Source of the DNA: Caproicibacter fermentans
GTDB taxonomy: Bacteria > Bacillota > Clostridia > Oscillospirales > Acutalibacteraceae
DNA length: 51,113 bases
NCBI RefSeq assembly: GCF_009746625.1
Contig: NZ_VWXL01000002.1
Coordinates: forward strand, 1 to 51,113
Direction: 5' to 3'
Shown here one piece after another: positions 24,400 through 32,564 of the stretch. The position numbers and the translations under genes are program-made. Position 1 is the first letter of the stretch. Each line of letters starts with the position of its first letter. The notes under the pieces were generated by a model. That model did no database searches and was not told the DNA's origin. It saw only the letters and a program-made list of their open reading frames with translations.

Positions 24400-25602
24400 A
24401 TGAAAAAACTAATTGCAGCTGTATTGGCCTGTATGATGACGGCATCGATGGTGGCCTGCAGCAATGGATCCGCCGGGGGCCAAAGTTCGGCGGCGGCACC
24501 AAGTTCCGAAGCCGCTCAAGACGCGGCGGGTTCGGCGGCGTCCGCCCCGGCGGCCGGCGGAAAGAAAGTCGGTATTTCCATGCCGACAAAATCTCTGGAG
24601 CGCTGGAACCGCGACGGTTCTTACCTGGAAGACCAGTTCGAGGGAAAGGGCTGCAGCGTGGAGCTTACCTATTCCGACAACAAAATCGACCAGCAGGTAA
24701 AGGATATCGAGAATCTGATTGCCGATAAAGTTGACCTTCTTGTTGTGGCGGCCATCGACGGCGATTCCCTCTCCAATGTTCTGAATACCGCCAAGAGCGC
24801 GAATATCCCGGTCATTTCCTACGACCGTCTGATCATGAACACCGACGCGATCAGTTACTATGTGTCGTTCGACAACTTCAAGGTTGGTCAGCTGCAGGGG
24901 CAGTTCGTGGTCGACCAGCTGGGCCTGAAGCCGGACGACAAGTCCAAGAGCTACAACATCGAATTCACCGCGGGCGATCCGGCCGACAACAACGCGACCT
25001 ACTTCTTTAACGGCGCCATGGATCTCCTGAAGCCGTACATAGACGCCGGAATTCTGAAGATTCCTTCCGGCCAGAAAACGTTCCAGCAGGTTGCGACGCA
25101 GTCCTGGGATACCAAGAACGCGATGAACCGCATGCAGAACATTCTGGGTTCCTATTATTCCAACGGCAAGACCACGCTGGATGTTGCTCTTTGCTCCAAT
25201 GACTCCACCGCGCTGGGCGTCACGCAGGCAATCGGCTCCGACTATATGGGCAGCAACACCCCGATCATCACCGGCCAGGACGGCGACGAAGCAAACCTTG
25301 CGAATATCATTGACGGCAAACAGTCCATGACGGTCTACAAGGCTGTTGCGAACGAAGCGGTTGCCACGCTTGATATCGGCATGGCGATGCTGAACGGCCA
25401 AAAGCCGGACGAAAGCCTGATTAAGTCCTCGGGCTGGAAGTTCGACTGCTCCTATGACACGAAGTCCTACGACAACAAAAAAGGCATTATTCCTTCCTAT
25501 CTGCTTGTCCCGACTGTCGTTACCAAAGACAACATCCAGAAAGAGCTTGTCGACACCGGTTACTACACGATGGATGGCAAATATCCGAAGGCAAAGAAAT
25601 AA
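24400..25602 (+). CDS. xylF: Sugar ABC transporter substrate-binding lipoprotein (XylF/ChvE-like)
   Basis: This predicted protein has 400 residues; ATG at 24400 follows AAGGAGG at a good distance (TTG at 24397 is the alternative). The signal peptide ends in a lipobox (ASMVAC), giving a lipid-anchored protein. After a Ser/Ala-rich linker the periplasmic-binding-protein-I fold begins (KKVGISMPTKSLERWNRDG), with IDQQVKDIENLIADKVDLLVV and PVISYDRLIMN as in XylF/ChvE. It should capture a pentose or related sugar outside the cell and pass it to the XylG/XylH-like partners. The exact sugar cannot be read from sequence. Confidence 0.85.
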   Translation: MKKLIAAVLACMMTASMVACSNGSAGGQSSAAAPSSEAAQDAAGSAASAPAAGGKKVGISMPTKSLERWNRDGSYLEDQFEGKGCSVELTYSDNKIDQQVKDIENLIADKVDLLVVAAIDGDSLSNVLNTAKSANIPVISYDRLIMNTDAISYYVSFDNFKVGQLQGQFVVDQLGLKPDDKSKSYNIEFTAGDPADNNATYFFNGAMDLLKPYIDAGILKIPSGQKTFQQVATQSWDTKNAMNRMQNILGSYYSNGKTTLDVALCSNDSTALGVTQAIGSDYMGSNTPIITGQDGDEANLANIIDGKQSMTVYKAVANEAVATLDIGMAMLNGQKPDESLIKSSGWKFDCSYDTKSYDNKKGIIPSYLLVPTVVTKDNIQKELVDTGYYTMDGKYPKAKK

Positions 25603-25617
25603 TACGAACGGCTTGTA

Positions 25618-25643
25618 CGGGCGGGGTTATTCAGCCCCGCCCG
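25618..25643 (+). terminator. Intercistronic GC-rich hairpin after the binding-protein gene
   Basis: CGGGCGGGG (25618-25626) pairs perfectly with CCCCGCCCG (25635-25643) over an 8-base loop. It is followed by CTCTTCATTT, a weak T-tract. Such hairpins between binding protein and ATPase genes usually stabilise the upstream mRNA and partially terminate, keeping the binding protein in excess. Confidence 0.7.
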
Positions 25644-25695
25644 CTCTTCATTTATAAAAGCAGAGATGAAAATACACAGTCAGGGGGGCATTGAC

Positions 25696-27261
25696 TTGCC
25701 AGACAATATTTTAGTTATGCAGAGCATCACAAAATTGTATCCCGGTGTCAAGGCATTGGATAATGTGAATCTGGAAGTGCAGCGCGGTGAGATTCATGCA
25801 CTGGTCGGAGAAAACGGCGCCGGCAAATCAACCCTGATGAATGTTTTAAGCGGAACCATTCCATTCGGCGAATATGAGGGGAAAATTCTCTTTAATGGGT
25901 CGGAGTGCCAGTTTAAACGCATTCATGACAGTGAAAAGCTTGGCATCGTTATCATCCATCAGGAATTGGCTTTGATCCCGGAGCTTTCCATTGGCGAGAA
26001 TATGTTTCTCGGAAATGAGCGCAACGGAAAGCTCGGTATCGATTGGAACGAGACATACAGTCAGGCGACGAAACATCTGGAAGAGGTGGGACTGAAAGAC
26101 AAGGCCACAACCCTGATTAAAGACATTGGGACCGGAAAACAGCAGTTGGTTGAAATTGCGAAGGCGCTTTCCAAAAACGTAAAGCTGCTGATTTTGGATG
26201 AGCCGACTTCCTCCCTGAATGAAGAAGACTCAAAAATGCTTTTGGATATGCTGTTGCAGTTTAAAAAGCAGGGCATGACTTCCATTATCATCTCACATAA
26301 ACTGTCCGAAGTTGCTTATGTGGCCGACCGGATTACCGTGCTCCGCGACGGAGCGACGATTGAGACCATCGACAATGAGGACCGTACCATTGATGAGGAC
26401 CGGATTATTAAAGGAATGGTCGGACGCGAGCTGACAAACCGGTTCCCCGCCAGAGAGCACAAGGTCAGCGAGGAAATCGGACTGGAAGTAAAGAACTGGG
26501 TCGTTCATCATCCGATTTATACGGAGAAGCAGGTGGTAAACGGCGTCAGCTTCCATGTACATAAGGGCGAGATCGTAGGGTTTTCCGGATTGCAGGGCGC
26601 TGGCCGTACCGAGCTTGCCATGTCGCTGTTCGGCAAGAGCTATGGCAGCGGCATTTCTGGCCGGGAATATCTGAACGGCAAAGAGGTGCACCTGAAAACC
26701 GAGGAGGACGCCATCGAGCACGGCCTCGCGTACGTAACCGAGGACCGGAAGACCAACGGGCTGGTTTTAATCGACACGATTGCGAAGAACACCACAATGG
26801 CGCGGCTCAAAAAGGTGTGTGACAAACACGGCGTTATTGATGTCGGCATGGAGAACCATGTTGCGGAAAAGTATGTAAAAGTAATGAATATAAAGACACC
26901 GACCGTGCAGCAGCTGGTCGGGAATCTGTCGGGCGGAAATCAGCAAAAGGTATTGCTTTCCAAGTGGATGTTTGCGGACCCGGATGTTCTGATTCTGGAT
27001 GAACCGACCCGCGGCATCGATGTCGGCGCAAAGTACGAGATTTACTGTATCATGAACGATATGGTTGCGCAGGGAAAATCGGTAGTAATGATTTCCTCTG
27101 AACTGCCGGAACTTCTGGGGATGTGCGACAGAATTTACGTGATGAACGAAGGCTCCCTGGTTGCCGAAATGAGCCGCGATGAAGCGACGCAGGAAAAGAT
27201 CATGGGAGCCATTCTCCACTCCGATAAAAAGGGCATTTCAGAGGAACAAAAGGAAGCGTAG
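25696..27261 (+). CDS. xylG: Sugar ABC transporter ATP-binding protein (XylG/MglA-like)
   Basis: A TTG start at 25696 is preferred, with a GGGGGG ribosome binding site seven bases before it; ATG 25666 would add ten residues but has no good site. This gives 521 residues. Two fused nucleotide-binding domains are present: the first with GENGAGKST, an LSxx-type signature region and [10 protein letters not shown]; the second with degenerate GLQGAGRTE, signature LSGGNQQK and [12 protein letters not shown]. This dual arrangement is characteristic of CUT2 sugar importers, where the two halves alternate in ATP hydrolysis on the cytoplasmic face. It is part of the xylFGH-like operon. Confidence 0.9.
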   Translation: MPDNILVMQSITKLYPGVKALDNVNLEVQRGEIHALVGENGAGKSTLMNVLSGTIPFGEYEGKILFNGSECQFKRIHDSEKLGIVIIHQELALIPELSIGENMFLGNERNGKLGIDWNETYSQATKHLEEVGLKDKATTLIKDIGTGKQQLVEIAKALSKNVKLLILDEPTSSLNEEDSKMLLDMLLQFKKQGMTSIIISHKLSEVAYVADRITVLRDGATIETIDNEDRTIDEDRIIKGMVGRELTNRFPAREHKVSEEIGLEVKNWVVHHPIYTEKQVVNGVSFHVHKGEIVGFSGLQGAGRTELAMSLFGKSYGSGISGREYLNGKEVHLKTEEDAIEHGLAYVTEDRKTNGLVLIDTIAKNTTMARLKKVCDKHGVIDVGMENHVAEKYVKVMNIKTPTVQQLVGNLSGGNQQKVLLSKWMFADPDVLILDEPTRGIDVGAKYEIYCIMNDMVAQGKSVVMISSELPELLGMCDRIYVMNEGSLVAEMSRDEATQEKIMGAILHSDKKGISEEQKEA

Positions 27262-27272
27262 GAGGCAGAAGC

Positions 27273-28436
27273 ATGACAAAGGCATCTTCAATTATTAAAA
27301 AGTACACGATGACCATCGCTCTGGTTGTGGTCTTCATTTTCTTCACGGTATTAACGAACGGCAGACTGGTCTACGCCCAGAATATTTCCAATCTGCTTCT
27401 GCAGAACGCTTATGTTCTGGTTATGGCATGCGGCATGCTGCTGTGCATTCTGACCGGCGGAAACGTTGATCTTTCGGTCGGCGCCACGCTTTGCCTTGTG
27501 GGCGCCGTCGCGGCGCAGCTGATGGACCAAAACTCCATGGGAGCGCTGCCAACGATTCTGATTGCCATGCTGATTGCGGCTGTGATCGGCATCTGGCAGG
27601 GCTTCTGGATCGGTTATATCCACATCCCCCCGTTTATTGCGACTCTGGCGGGTATGTTCCTGTTCCGCGGGCTCGGCCGTGTCGTCCTGGCCTCCAAAAC
27701 CGTCAACATTCAGAATGAAGCGTTCCTCAATACCTTTATTTCCTATATTGACGTTCCCGGTATGGACACCAAGTCTTTTCATGTTTCGGCGTTGATTGTC
27801 GGCGTGGCGGTAGCGGTCCTGCTGACCGTGCTGATGCTTTCCGGCCGGGCCAAAAAGGTAAAAAAGAACTATGCGGCTGATTCTCTGGTCACCACGCTGG
27901 TCAAGGTCATCATTATCGATGCCCTGATTATCGCATACTGCTGGAAGCTCGCCAACTATAAAGGCATTCCGGTTATGCTTCTCTGGATTCTTCTGGTGGT
28001 TCTGATCTTTGCGTTCATTACGATGAAAACCGCTTTCGGCCGTTATTTCTACGCGGTGGGCGGCAATGAAAAGGCCGCAAAACTGTCCGGTATTGACCCG
28101 AGGCGCGTCTATTTCTGGGCTTACTTCCTCATGAGCGTATTGGCGGGCTTTTCCGGCTTGCTGGTGGCGGCCCGCATCGGTTCCGTCGACGGCAACATGG
28201 GCAACTCTTACGAAATGGACGCAATCGCGGCCTGCTTTATCGGCGGAGCATCTGCTTACGGCGGTTCCGGTACTGTTTCCGGCATTATGATCGGTGCGAT
28301 TCTGCTCGGCGTTATGAATCAGGGCATGTCGATCTACGGACTTCCGGACGAATGGCAGTATGTTGTGAAAGGCGCTGTTCTTCTTGCGGCCGTTATCTTC
28401 GATGTCGTTTCGAACCATAAGGTAGGGAAGCAGTAA
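27273..28436 (+). CDS. xylH: Sugar ABC transporter permease (XylH-like)
   Basis: The 387-residue hydrophobic protein has eight to ten predicted membrane helices and the CUT2 permease blocks LLCILTGGNVDLSVGATL and GNEKAAKLSGI, ending in GQGMS-type loops near the C-terminus (LGVMNQGMSIYGLPDEWQ). A GGAGG ribosome binding site lies before the ATG and the gene follows xylG by 11 bases. It forms the transmembrane channel with XylF and XylG. Confidence 0.9.
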   Translation: MTKASSIIKKYTMTIALVVVFIFFTVLTNGRLVYAQNISNLLLQNAYVLVMACGMLLCILTGGNVDLSVGATLCLVGAVAAQLMDQNSMGALPTILIAMLIAAVIGIWQGFWIGYIHIPPFIATLAGMFLFRGLGRVVLASKTVNIQNEAFLNTFISYIDVPGMDTKSFHVSALIVGVAVAVLLTVLMLSGRAKKVKKNYAADSLVTTLVKVIIIDALIIAYCWKLANYKGIPVMLLWILLVVLIFAFITMKTAFGRYFYAVGGNEKAAKLSGIDPRRVYFWAYFLMSVLAGFSGLLVAARIGSVDGNMGNSYEMDAIAACFIGGASAYGGSGTVSGIMIGAILLGVMNQGMSIYGLPDEWQYVVKGAVLLAAVIFDVVSNHKVGKQ

Positions 28437-28491
28437 GGCTGATTGCGTTTCGCGATTCGGCGGGGAAATCCGTCAGAGGGATTCGCTGCGG

Positions 28492-28558
28492 GCGCGCCGC
28501 ACTGCGGGCGGTTTTCACAAAAGAAATTGTTGGAAACAGCACCCGAAGCGCGGCGCGC
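28492..28558 (+). other. GC-rich inverted repeat downstream of the permease gene
   Basis: GCGCGCCGC (28492-28500) and GCGGCGCGC (28550-28558) are perfectly complementary, with a 49-base spacer that has further partial pairing (GCGGGCGG and CCGTCCGC on the flanks). It lies in the 212-base gap between the permease and the small membrane-protein gene and may be an mRNA processing or partial terminator element. Confidence 0.5.
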
Positions 28559-28611
28559 ACCGTCCGCTGAAGGCGGTTCCCGTTTCGGAATGCGAAAATG
28601 GAATTTCGTCG

Positions 28612-28641
28612 CCCGCTCGGGAGCGAGTGAAAAGCGGGAGG
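28612..28641 (+). promoter_or_regulatory. Hairpin that may mask a ribosome binding site
   Basis: CCCGCT near 28613 can pair with AGCGGG near 28632, with an internal CTCG/CGAG hairpin. The right arm overlaps the GGGAGG ribosome binding site of the gene starting at 28649. This could dampen translation of the small membrane protein relative to the transporter. Confidence 0.35.
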
Positions 28642-28648
28642 AAAACAA

Positions 28649-28963
28649 ATGCAGGTTCAATCAGAGGAACTTCGTACAAAGAAAAAGAATGCCGGAATCA
28701 AGCTGACTCTTCGCATTCTGGTTGCGCTCTATATTCTGTATCTGACGAAAGGAATCGTCTTTGCGCAGGTGAAGCACACAAGCTCCCTGCCGCTCTTGGT
28801 TACCGTGCTTGCGAGTGTTGTTTTCTTTCTGGCTGCCATTGCGTTCGGACTCTATGCATGGCGGGAATATAAAAATTCGCTTACCGTGCGGGGAAGCGGA
28901 CAGGGACCAGGGTCCCCGGGGGACGGCGGCAAGAATCTTTCCGACTCGATTGACCGGAAGTAA
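28649..28963 (+). CDS. Small two-helix membrane protein of unknown function
   Basis: The 104-residue protein has a basic N-terminus (about 18 residues), two membrane helices (about residues 20-39 and 47-68, the second VTVLASVVFFLAAIAFGLYAW) and a hydrophilic Gly-rich tail. GGGAGG precedes the ATG, and the gene lies downstream of the permease on the same strand, so it is probably the last gene of the transporter operon. I do not recognise the family. It may stabilise or modulate the transporter. Confidence 0.6.
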   Translation: MQVQSEELRTKKKNAGIKLTLRILVALYILYLTKGIVFAQVKHTSSLPLLVTVLASVVFFLAAIAFGLYAWREYKNSLTVRGSGQGPGSPGDGGKNLSDSIDRK

Positions 28964-28977
28964 ATTGTGTTTTGTGA

Positions 28978-29013
28978 ACGCCGATCCTATGCCCGGAAGG
29001 GCTTGATCGGCGT
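28978..29013 (+). terminator. Terminator between convergent operons
   Basis: ACGCCGATC (28978-28986) pairs perfectly with GATCGGCGT (29005-29013), with a nested GCCC-GGAA-GGGC hairpin in the loop, followed by ATTCTTTCT. It separates the transporter operon from the convergent ROK gene ending at 29021. Confidence 0.75.
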
Positions 29014-29020
29014 ATTCTTT

Positions 29021-30151
29021 CTAATCGTTCAGAAAGGAGTCGATCTGCTGAAGCGCGGCCCCGACCGCGCTCGCTTTGTCTTTGAATTTACTGAAATGAA
29101 GATAGTCAGGCTCGCCGCAGAAGGAATGAAGCGCTTGAAGTTTTTCCATAAGTATGCCGGAGTATTTTTCCAGATAGCGGTCAATTTCGCCGCCGATAAT
29201 AATTTCGGCATCGAAAATGGTGCGGATGTTGTTGATCCCCGTGGCGAGATAGTCCAGATAAATATCCCATTTCTGCTTGCAGTACTGGTTTCCCGTTTCA
29301 AGCGCCGCGAAGAAATCATCCACGTCTTCAAAATTCGGTTCCGTTAAAACCTTTGTGGAACAGTACGCCTCCAGACAACCATTTTTCCCGCAGTTACAGG
29401 GCAGCCCGTTCTGCACAATCGTCATATGGCCGAATTCTCCGGAGTAGCCGTTGATGCCGTTATAAAGCTTGTTGTCAATGATAATGGCCCCGCCGACGCC
29501 TTTGTTGACGGAAAGGAAGACGGCGCTTTCCACTTCATCCATTTGCCAGATTTCGGCGAGACCGGCCAGATTTGCTTCATTGTTGACCATGACGGGAAAG
29601 GGGATTTGCTTTTTCAGACTGTCGATCGGAAGGTCCTTTACGTGCAGAGTGGGACTGTATTCCAGAAGATCGGCTTTCGAATTTACCAGCCCGGGCACGG
29701 CAATGCCGACCCCGAGGAGCTTGTTGAGATCCACGTGATTTTCCCGCAGAAAGAGGTCTAGCTCTTCGGCCATGGCCCTGAAATATTTCTCGTCATTCCG
29801 GAACGGTTCACGGATTTTTTTATAGAACAGGATACTCTCTCCGAGGTCAATTACCACAAAGCGGAGATGGTTCTGCGTGACTTCGATCCCGCAGGAGAGC
29901 CGCGCGCCGTAGTCCAGTGAGTTGACGAACGGTTTTCTTCCGCCGGAAGATTTCAGTGTTCCTGATTTCGTGACCAGGCCGCGTTTTTCCAGGTCCTTCA
30001 GAATGAGGGATACCGTCGGCATGCTCAAGCTGAGAGAATCGGCGATGTTTTGCTTGGTTGCCCCGTTGTTGGAGTAGAGAAAATTCATGATTCTGTTCTT
30101 GTTTACATCTCTTACCTGAAGATTATTCAAACTTAACACACCTTTTTCCAA
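29021..30151 (-). CDS. Second ROK-family transcriptional repressor
   Basis: The 376-residue product has an N-terminal winged helix (ATKQNIADSLSLSMPTVSLILKDLEKRG split over residues about 30-57) and a ROK domain with GEFGHMTIVQNG and the zinc motif CNCGKNGCLEAYC. The start is uncertain: TTG at 30151 opens the frame, while a TTG seven codons later has AAAAAGG at a better distance. It faces away from the catabolic operon starting at 30392, where a ROK-type palindrome overlaps the promoter, so it probably represses that operon. It is a paralogue of the regulator at 22890. Confidence 0.85.
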   Translation of the reverse strand: MEKGVLSLNNLQVRDVNKNRIMNFLYSNNGATKQNIADSLSLSMPTVSLILKDLEKRGLVTKSGTLKSSGGRKPFVNSLDYGARLSCGIEVTQNHLRFVVIDLGESILFYKKIREPFRNDEKYFRAMAEELDLFLRENHVDLNKLLGVGIAVPGLVNSKADLLEYSPTLHVKDLPIDSLKKQIPFPVMVNNEANLAGLAEIWQMDEVESAVFLSVNKGVGGAIIIDNKLYNGINGYSGEFGHMTIVQNGLPCNCGKNGCLEAYCSTKVLTEPNFEDVDDFFAALETGNQYCKQKWDIYLDYLATGINNIRTIFDAEIIIGGEIDRYLEKYSGILMEKLQALHSFCGEPDYLHFSKFKDKASAVGAALQQIDSFLND

Positions 30152-30299
30152 AGTTTGCTGGAAACCTTACTGCGTTTTCCGATAGAATTCTTTTGTAAAA
30201 ATCATAACACGTATCTTTTTTATATTTTATATCCGGACGAATTTTTACAGGTTTTATATAAGTCTTTTATTTTAGTGAGGGTTTTATTCTTTCATGTAG

Positions 30300-30344
30300 T
30301 AGACAGGGTGAAAATAGAATGTTATCATACTTTATGAAAAGTAT
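30300..30344 (+). promoter_or_regulatory. Promoter and ROK-type operator of the sugar catabolic operon
   Basis: TAGACA (30300-30305) and TATCAT (30323-30328) are 17 bases apart. Overlapping the -10 and start is the palindrome ATACTTTATGAAAAGTAT (30327-30344), whose arms match those of the site at 22853. A further weak look-alike, CTTTTGTAAAAAT, lies near 30190 toward the divergent ROK gene. Confidence 0.6.
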
Positions 30345-30391
30345 TTTTTAAAAGTTGTAATTAAATTTAATATTTAAGGATAGTGAAAATC

Positions 30392-31027
30392 ATGAGTGAC
30401 ACAATCGCGGTTCAATCCATCCGGGACGATGCCTTTCGAAAATACGGCAGAGTCGTTTCCGGGCTCAACTGCGCCCAGCTTCTGAGCAGGCTGAAGAAGA
30501 CCCCTTGCCCGCCGGATGCAACGGTTTATGTGGCTTCCGACCCGGAACTGGAAAAGCTGGATATTTTTGGTGAGCTTCAGAACCGGGAATTCGGCGGACT
30601 TCCGATCGAGCTGGGCTATTGCAACGGCAGCAATGATAAGCTCAACGCTCTGGAATATCATCGGAGTTCCGAGATCAATATCGCGGGAACGGAGCTCATC
30701 CTTCTGCTTGGCTGTCTGCAGGATGTAAGCACGGCGTTTACCTATGATACCGGACGGGTGGAAGCGTTCCTCGTTCCGGCTGGAACCGCGGTTGAATTGT
30801 ATGCGACGACGCTGCACTTTGCCCCGTGCAGCACATCAACGGAGGGCTTCCGGGACGCGATCATTCTTCCGCGCGGCACGAACCTTCCGCTGGAAGCAAA
30901 ACCGGCGGCACAGGGAGAGGACGCACTGCTGTTTGCCAAAAACAAGTGGATGATTGCACATCCGGAGTCCGGTCTGCAGGCGGACGGAGCTTTCGTGGGC
31001 CTTCAGGGCAAAAATACTAGGGTGTAA
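30392..31027 (+). CDS. DUF4867 cupin-like sugar-operon protein
   Basis: This predicted protein has 211 residues. ATG at 30392 is chosen because AAGGA lies 11 bases upstream; GTG at 30383 is too close. The sequence carries DUF4867 features, with LNALEYHRSSEINIAGT and a cupin-like barrel (LILLLGCLQDV, then VEAFLVPAGTAVELYATTLHFAPC). DUF4867 genes recur beside FGGY kinases and fucose/arabinose-isomerase-family genes, so a role as a sugar mutarotase, isomerase or sensor in the same pathway is plausible; none is proven to my knowledge. It is the first gene of the catabolic operon. Confidence 0.8.
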   Translation: MSDTIAVQSIRDDAFRKYGRVVSGLNCAQLLSRLKKTPCPPDATVYVASDPELEKLDIFGELQNREFGGLPIELGYCNGSNDKLNALEYHRSSEINIAGTELILLLGCLQDVSTAFTYDTGRVEAFLVPAGTAVELYATTLHFAPCSTSTEGFRDAIILPRGTNLPLEAKPAAQGEDALLFAKNKWMIAHPESGLQADGAFVGLQGKNTRV

Positions 31028-31040
31028 CGGGGGAAATACG

Positions 31041-32546
31041 ATGTCTGAAAAATGTGTCCTTGGAATCGACGTTGGAACTTCCGGATGCAAAATCCTTGCT
31101 CTGGACGATTGCGGAGTGATTCTGGGTTCCGTCACGGAGGAGTACCCCTGCTATGCGCCTCAGCAGGGATGGTCGGAACAGGACCCTGAGGATTGGTGGA
31201 ACGGTACTGCGGCGGGAATCCGCAAAATCATTCCGCGGCTGAACGGGAAAACGGTCTGTGCCGTGGGCCTTTCGGGGCAGATGCACGGCATGGTGGCGCT
31301 GGACCATGAAAATCATGCGGTTCGGCGAGCAATTCTGTGGAACGATCAGCGAACCGAAAAGCAGTGCGACGAGATCACGAAACTGGCGGGGGGACCGGAT
31401 GCTCTTCTGGCCGAGACCAATAACAGGATGCTTACGGGGTACACCGGCGGGAAAATCCTATGGATGAAGGAAAACGAGCCCGAGAACTATCAAAAGACCG
31501 TACATATCGTTAACCCGAAGGACTATATTCGGCTGAAGCTGACGGGGGAGCTTAAAACGGATGTTTCCGATGCTTCCGGTACGGGTTTCTTCTGTGTGAG
31601 GGAGCGCCGGTGGTCCGACGATCTGATCCGGAAAACAGGCCTTGATCCGACAATGTTCGTGGAGGCGGTGGAATCGACGGCTGTTTCCGGCTATGTAACG
31701 AAAGGCGCTGCGGATGTCACCGGCCTGTCTGCCGGAATTCCCGTCGGGGGAGGCGGCGGCGACGCCGTTATCTCAACAACCGGCCTTGGCCTCGCAAAAT
31801 CCGGCCGGGTCGGGGTGACGGTCGGAACCTCCGGCGTCGTCGCCATGGGGCTTGCTTCGTTTCTTCCGAATCCCAACGGGATGCTTCAGGTTTTCTGCGG
31901 GAATGAACCCGGATCGTTCAGTGCGATGGGTGTGACCCTTGCGGCGGCCGGTTCCTACCAGTGGTTCCGGAATTCTCTTGGTCAGGATGAAATACGGAGG
32001 GAGAAAGAGGAGGGCAAAAGCGCGTTCGCTCTGCTGGATGGCGAGGCGGCTTCCGTTCCTCCGTGCAGTGAAGGAATGTTTTTCCTGCCGTACCTTTCCG
32101 GTGAGCGCGCGCCTCTGAACGACCCTTTCGCCCGCGGCGCGTTCCTAGGAGTAACCTCCCGCCACGGCAAGGGGCATTTTGCCCGCGCGGTTCTGGAGGG
32201 CGTCGCGTTTTCGCTGCGTCAGGTCTACGAACTGATGAGTGCGAAAGACGCAAGCGAGATTGTCATCGCCGGGGGCGGTGGGGCAAGTCCGCTCTGGCGT
32301 CAGATTTTCGCGGATGTTTTTCATCTTCCCGTGAGAACCGTGTACGGCAGCGCGGAGGGCGGCTCTTTCGGCGCCGCTCTGGCGGCCGGCGTAACCGCCG
32401 GTATCTGGGGAAGCCTGGAGGAAACCGTGCCTCTGATCCGTTCGGAAAGCATGACGGCGCCGATTTCCGCAAATGTCGCATGCTATGAGGAACATTATGC
32501 GAAGTACGTCAAATTCTATGATGCTCTGAAATGGAGCTTTCATTAA
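31041..32546 (+). CDS. xylB: FGGY-family xylulokinase-like sugar kinase
   Basis: This predicted protein has 501 residues; ATG at 31041 follows GGGGGAAA. It has the FGGY kinase blocks LGIDVGTSGCKILALD (phosphate 1), WSEQDPEDWWNG, VGLSGQMHGMVALD, AILWNDQRTEKQCDEI, and the C-terminal FLPYLSGERAPLNDP and IVIAGGGGASPLWRQIFADV (adenosine). These resemble XylB most closely. It would phosphorylate a ketopentose such as D-xylulose or D-ribulose in the cytoplasm after the neighbouring isomerase forms it. Substrate choice among ketoses is uncertain because the partner is not a xylose isomerase. Confidence 0.85.
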   Translation: MSEKCVLGIDVGTSGCKILALDDCGVILGSVTEEYPCYAPQQGWSEQDPEDWWNGTAAGIRKIIPRLNGKTVCAVGLSGQMHGMVALDHENHAVRRAILWNDQRTEKQCDEITKLAGGPDALLAETNNRMLTGYTGGKILWMKENEPENYQKTVHIVNPKDYIRLKLTGELKTDVSDASGTGFFCVRERRWSDDLIRKTGLDPTMFVEAVESTAVSGYVTKGAADVTGLSAGIPVGGGGGDAVISTTGLGLAKSGRVGVTVGTSGVVAMGLASFLPNPNGMLQVFCGNEPGSFSAMGVTLAAAGSYQWFRNSLGQDEIRREKEEGKSAFALLDGEAASVPPCSEGMFFLPYLSGERAPLNDPFARGAFLGVTSRHGKGHFARAVLEGVAFSLRQVYELMSAKDASEIVIAGGGGASPLWRQIFADVFHLPVRTVYGSAEGGSFGAALAAGVTAGIWGSLEETVPLIRSESMTAPISANVACYEEHYAKYVKFYDALKWSFH

Positions 32547-32564
32547 CAAAGGAGTGTTTTTGAA

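Noticed and set aside
24409-25401. 330-codon frame opposite xylF
   Set aside because: Antisense shadow of a confident lipoprotein gene.
27351-28418. 355-codon frame opposite xylH
   Set aside because: Antisense shadow; the His/Asp/Asn-rich composition mirrors membrane codons.
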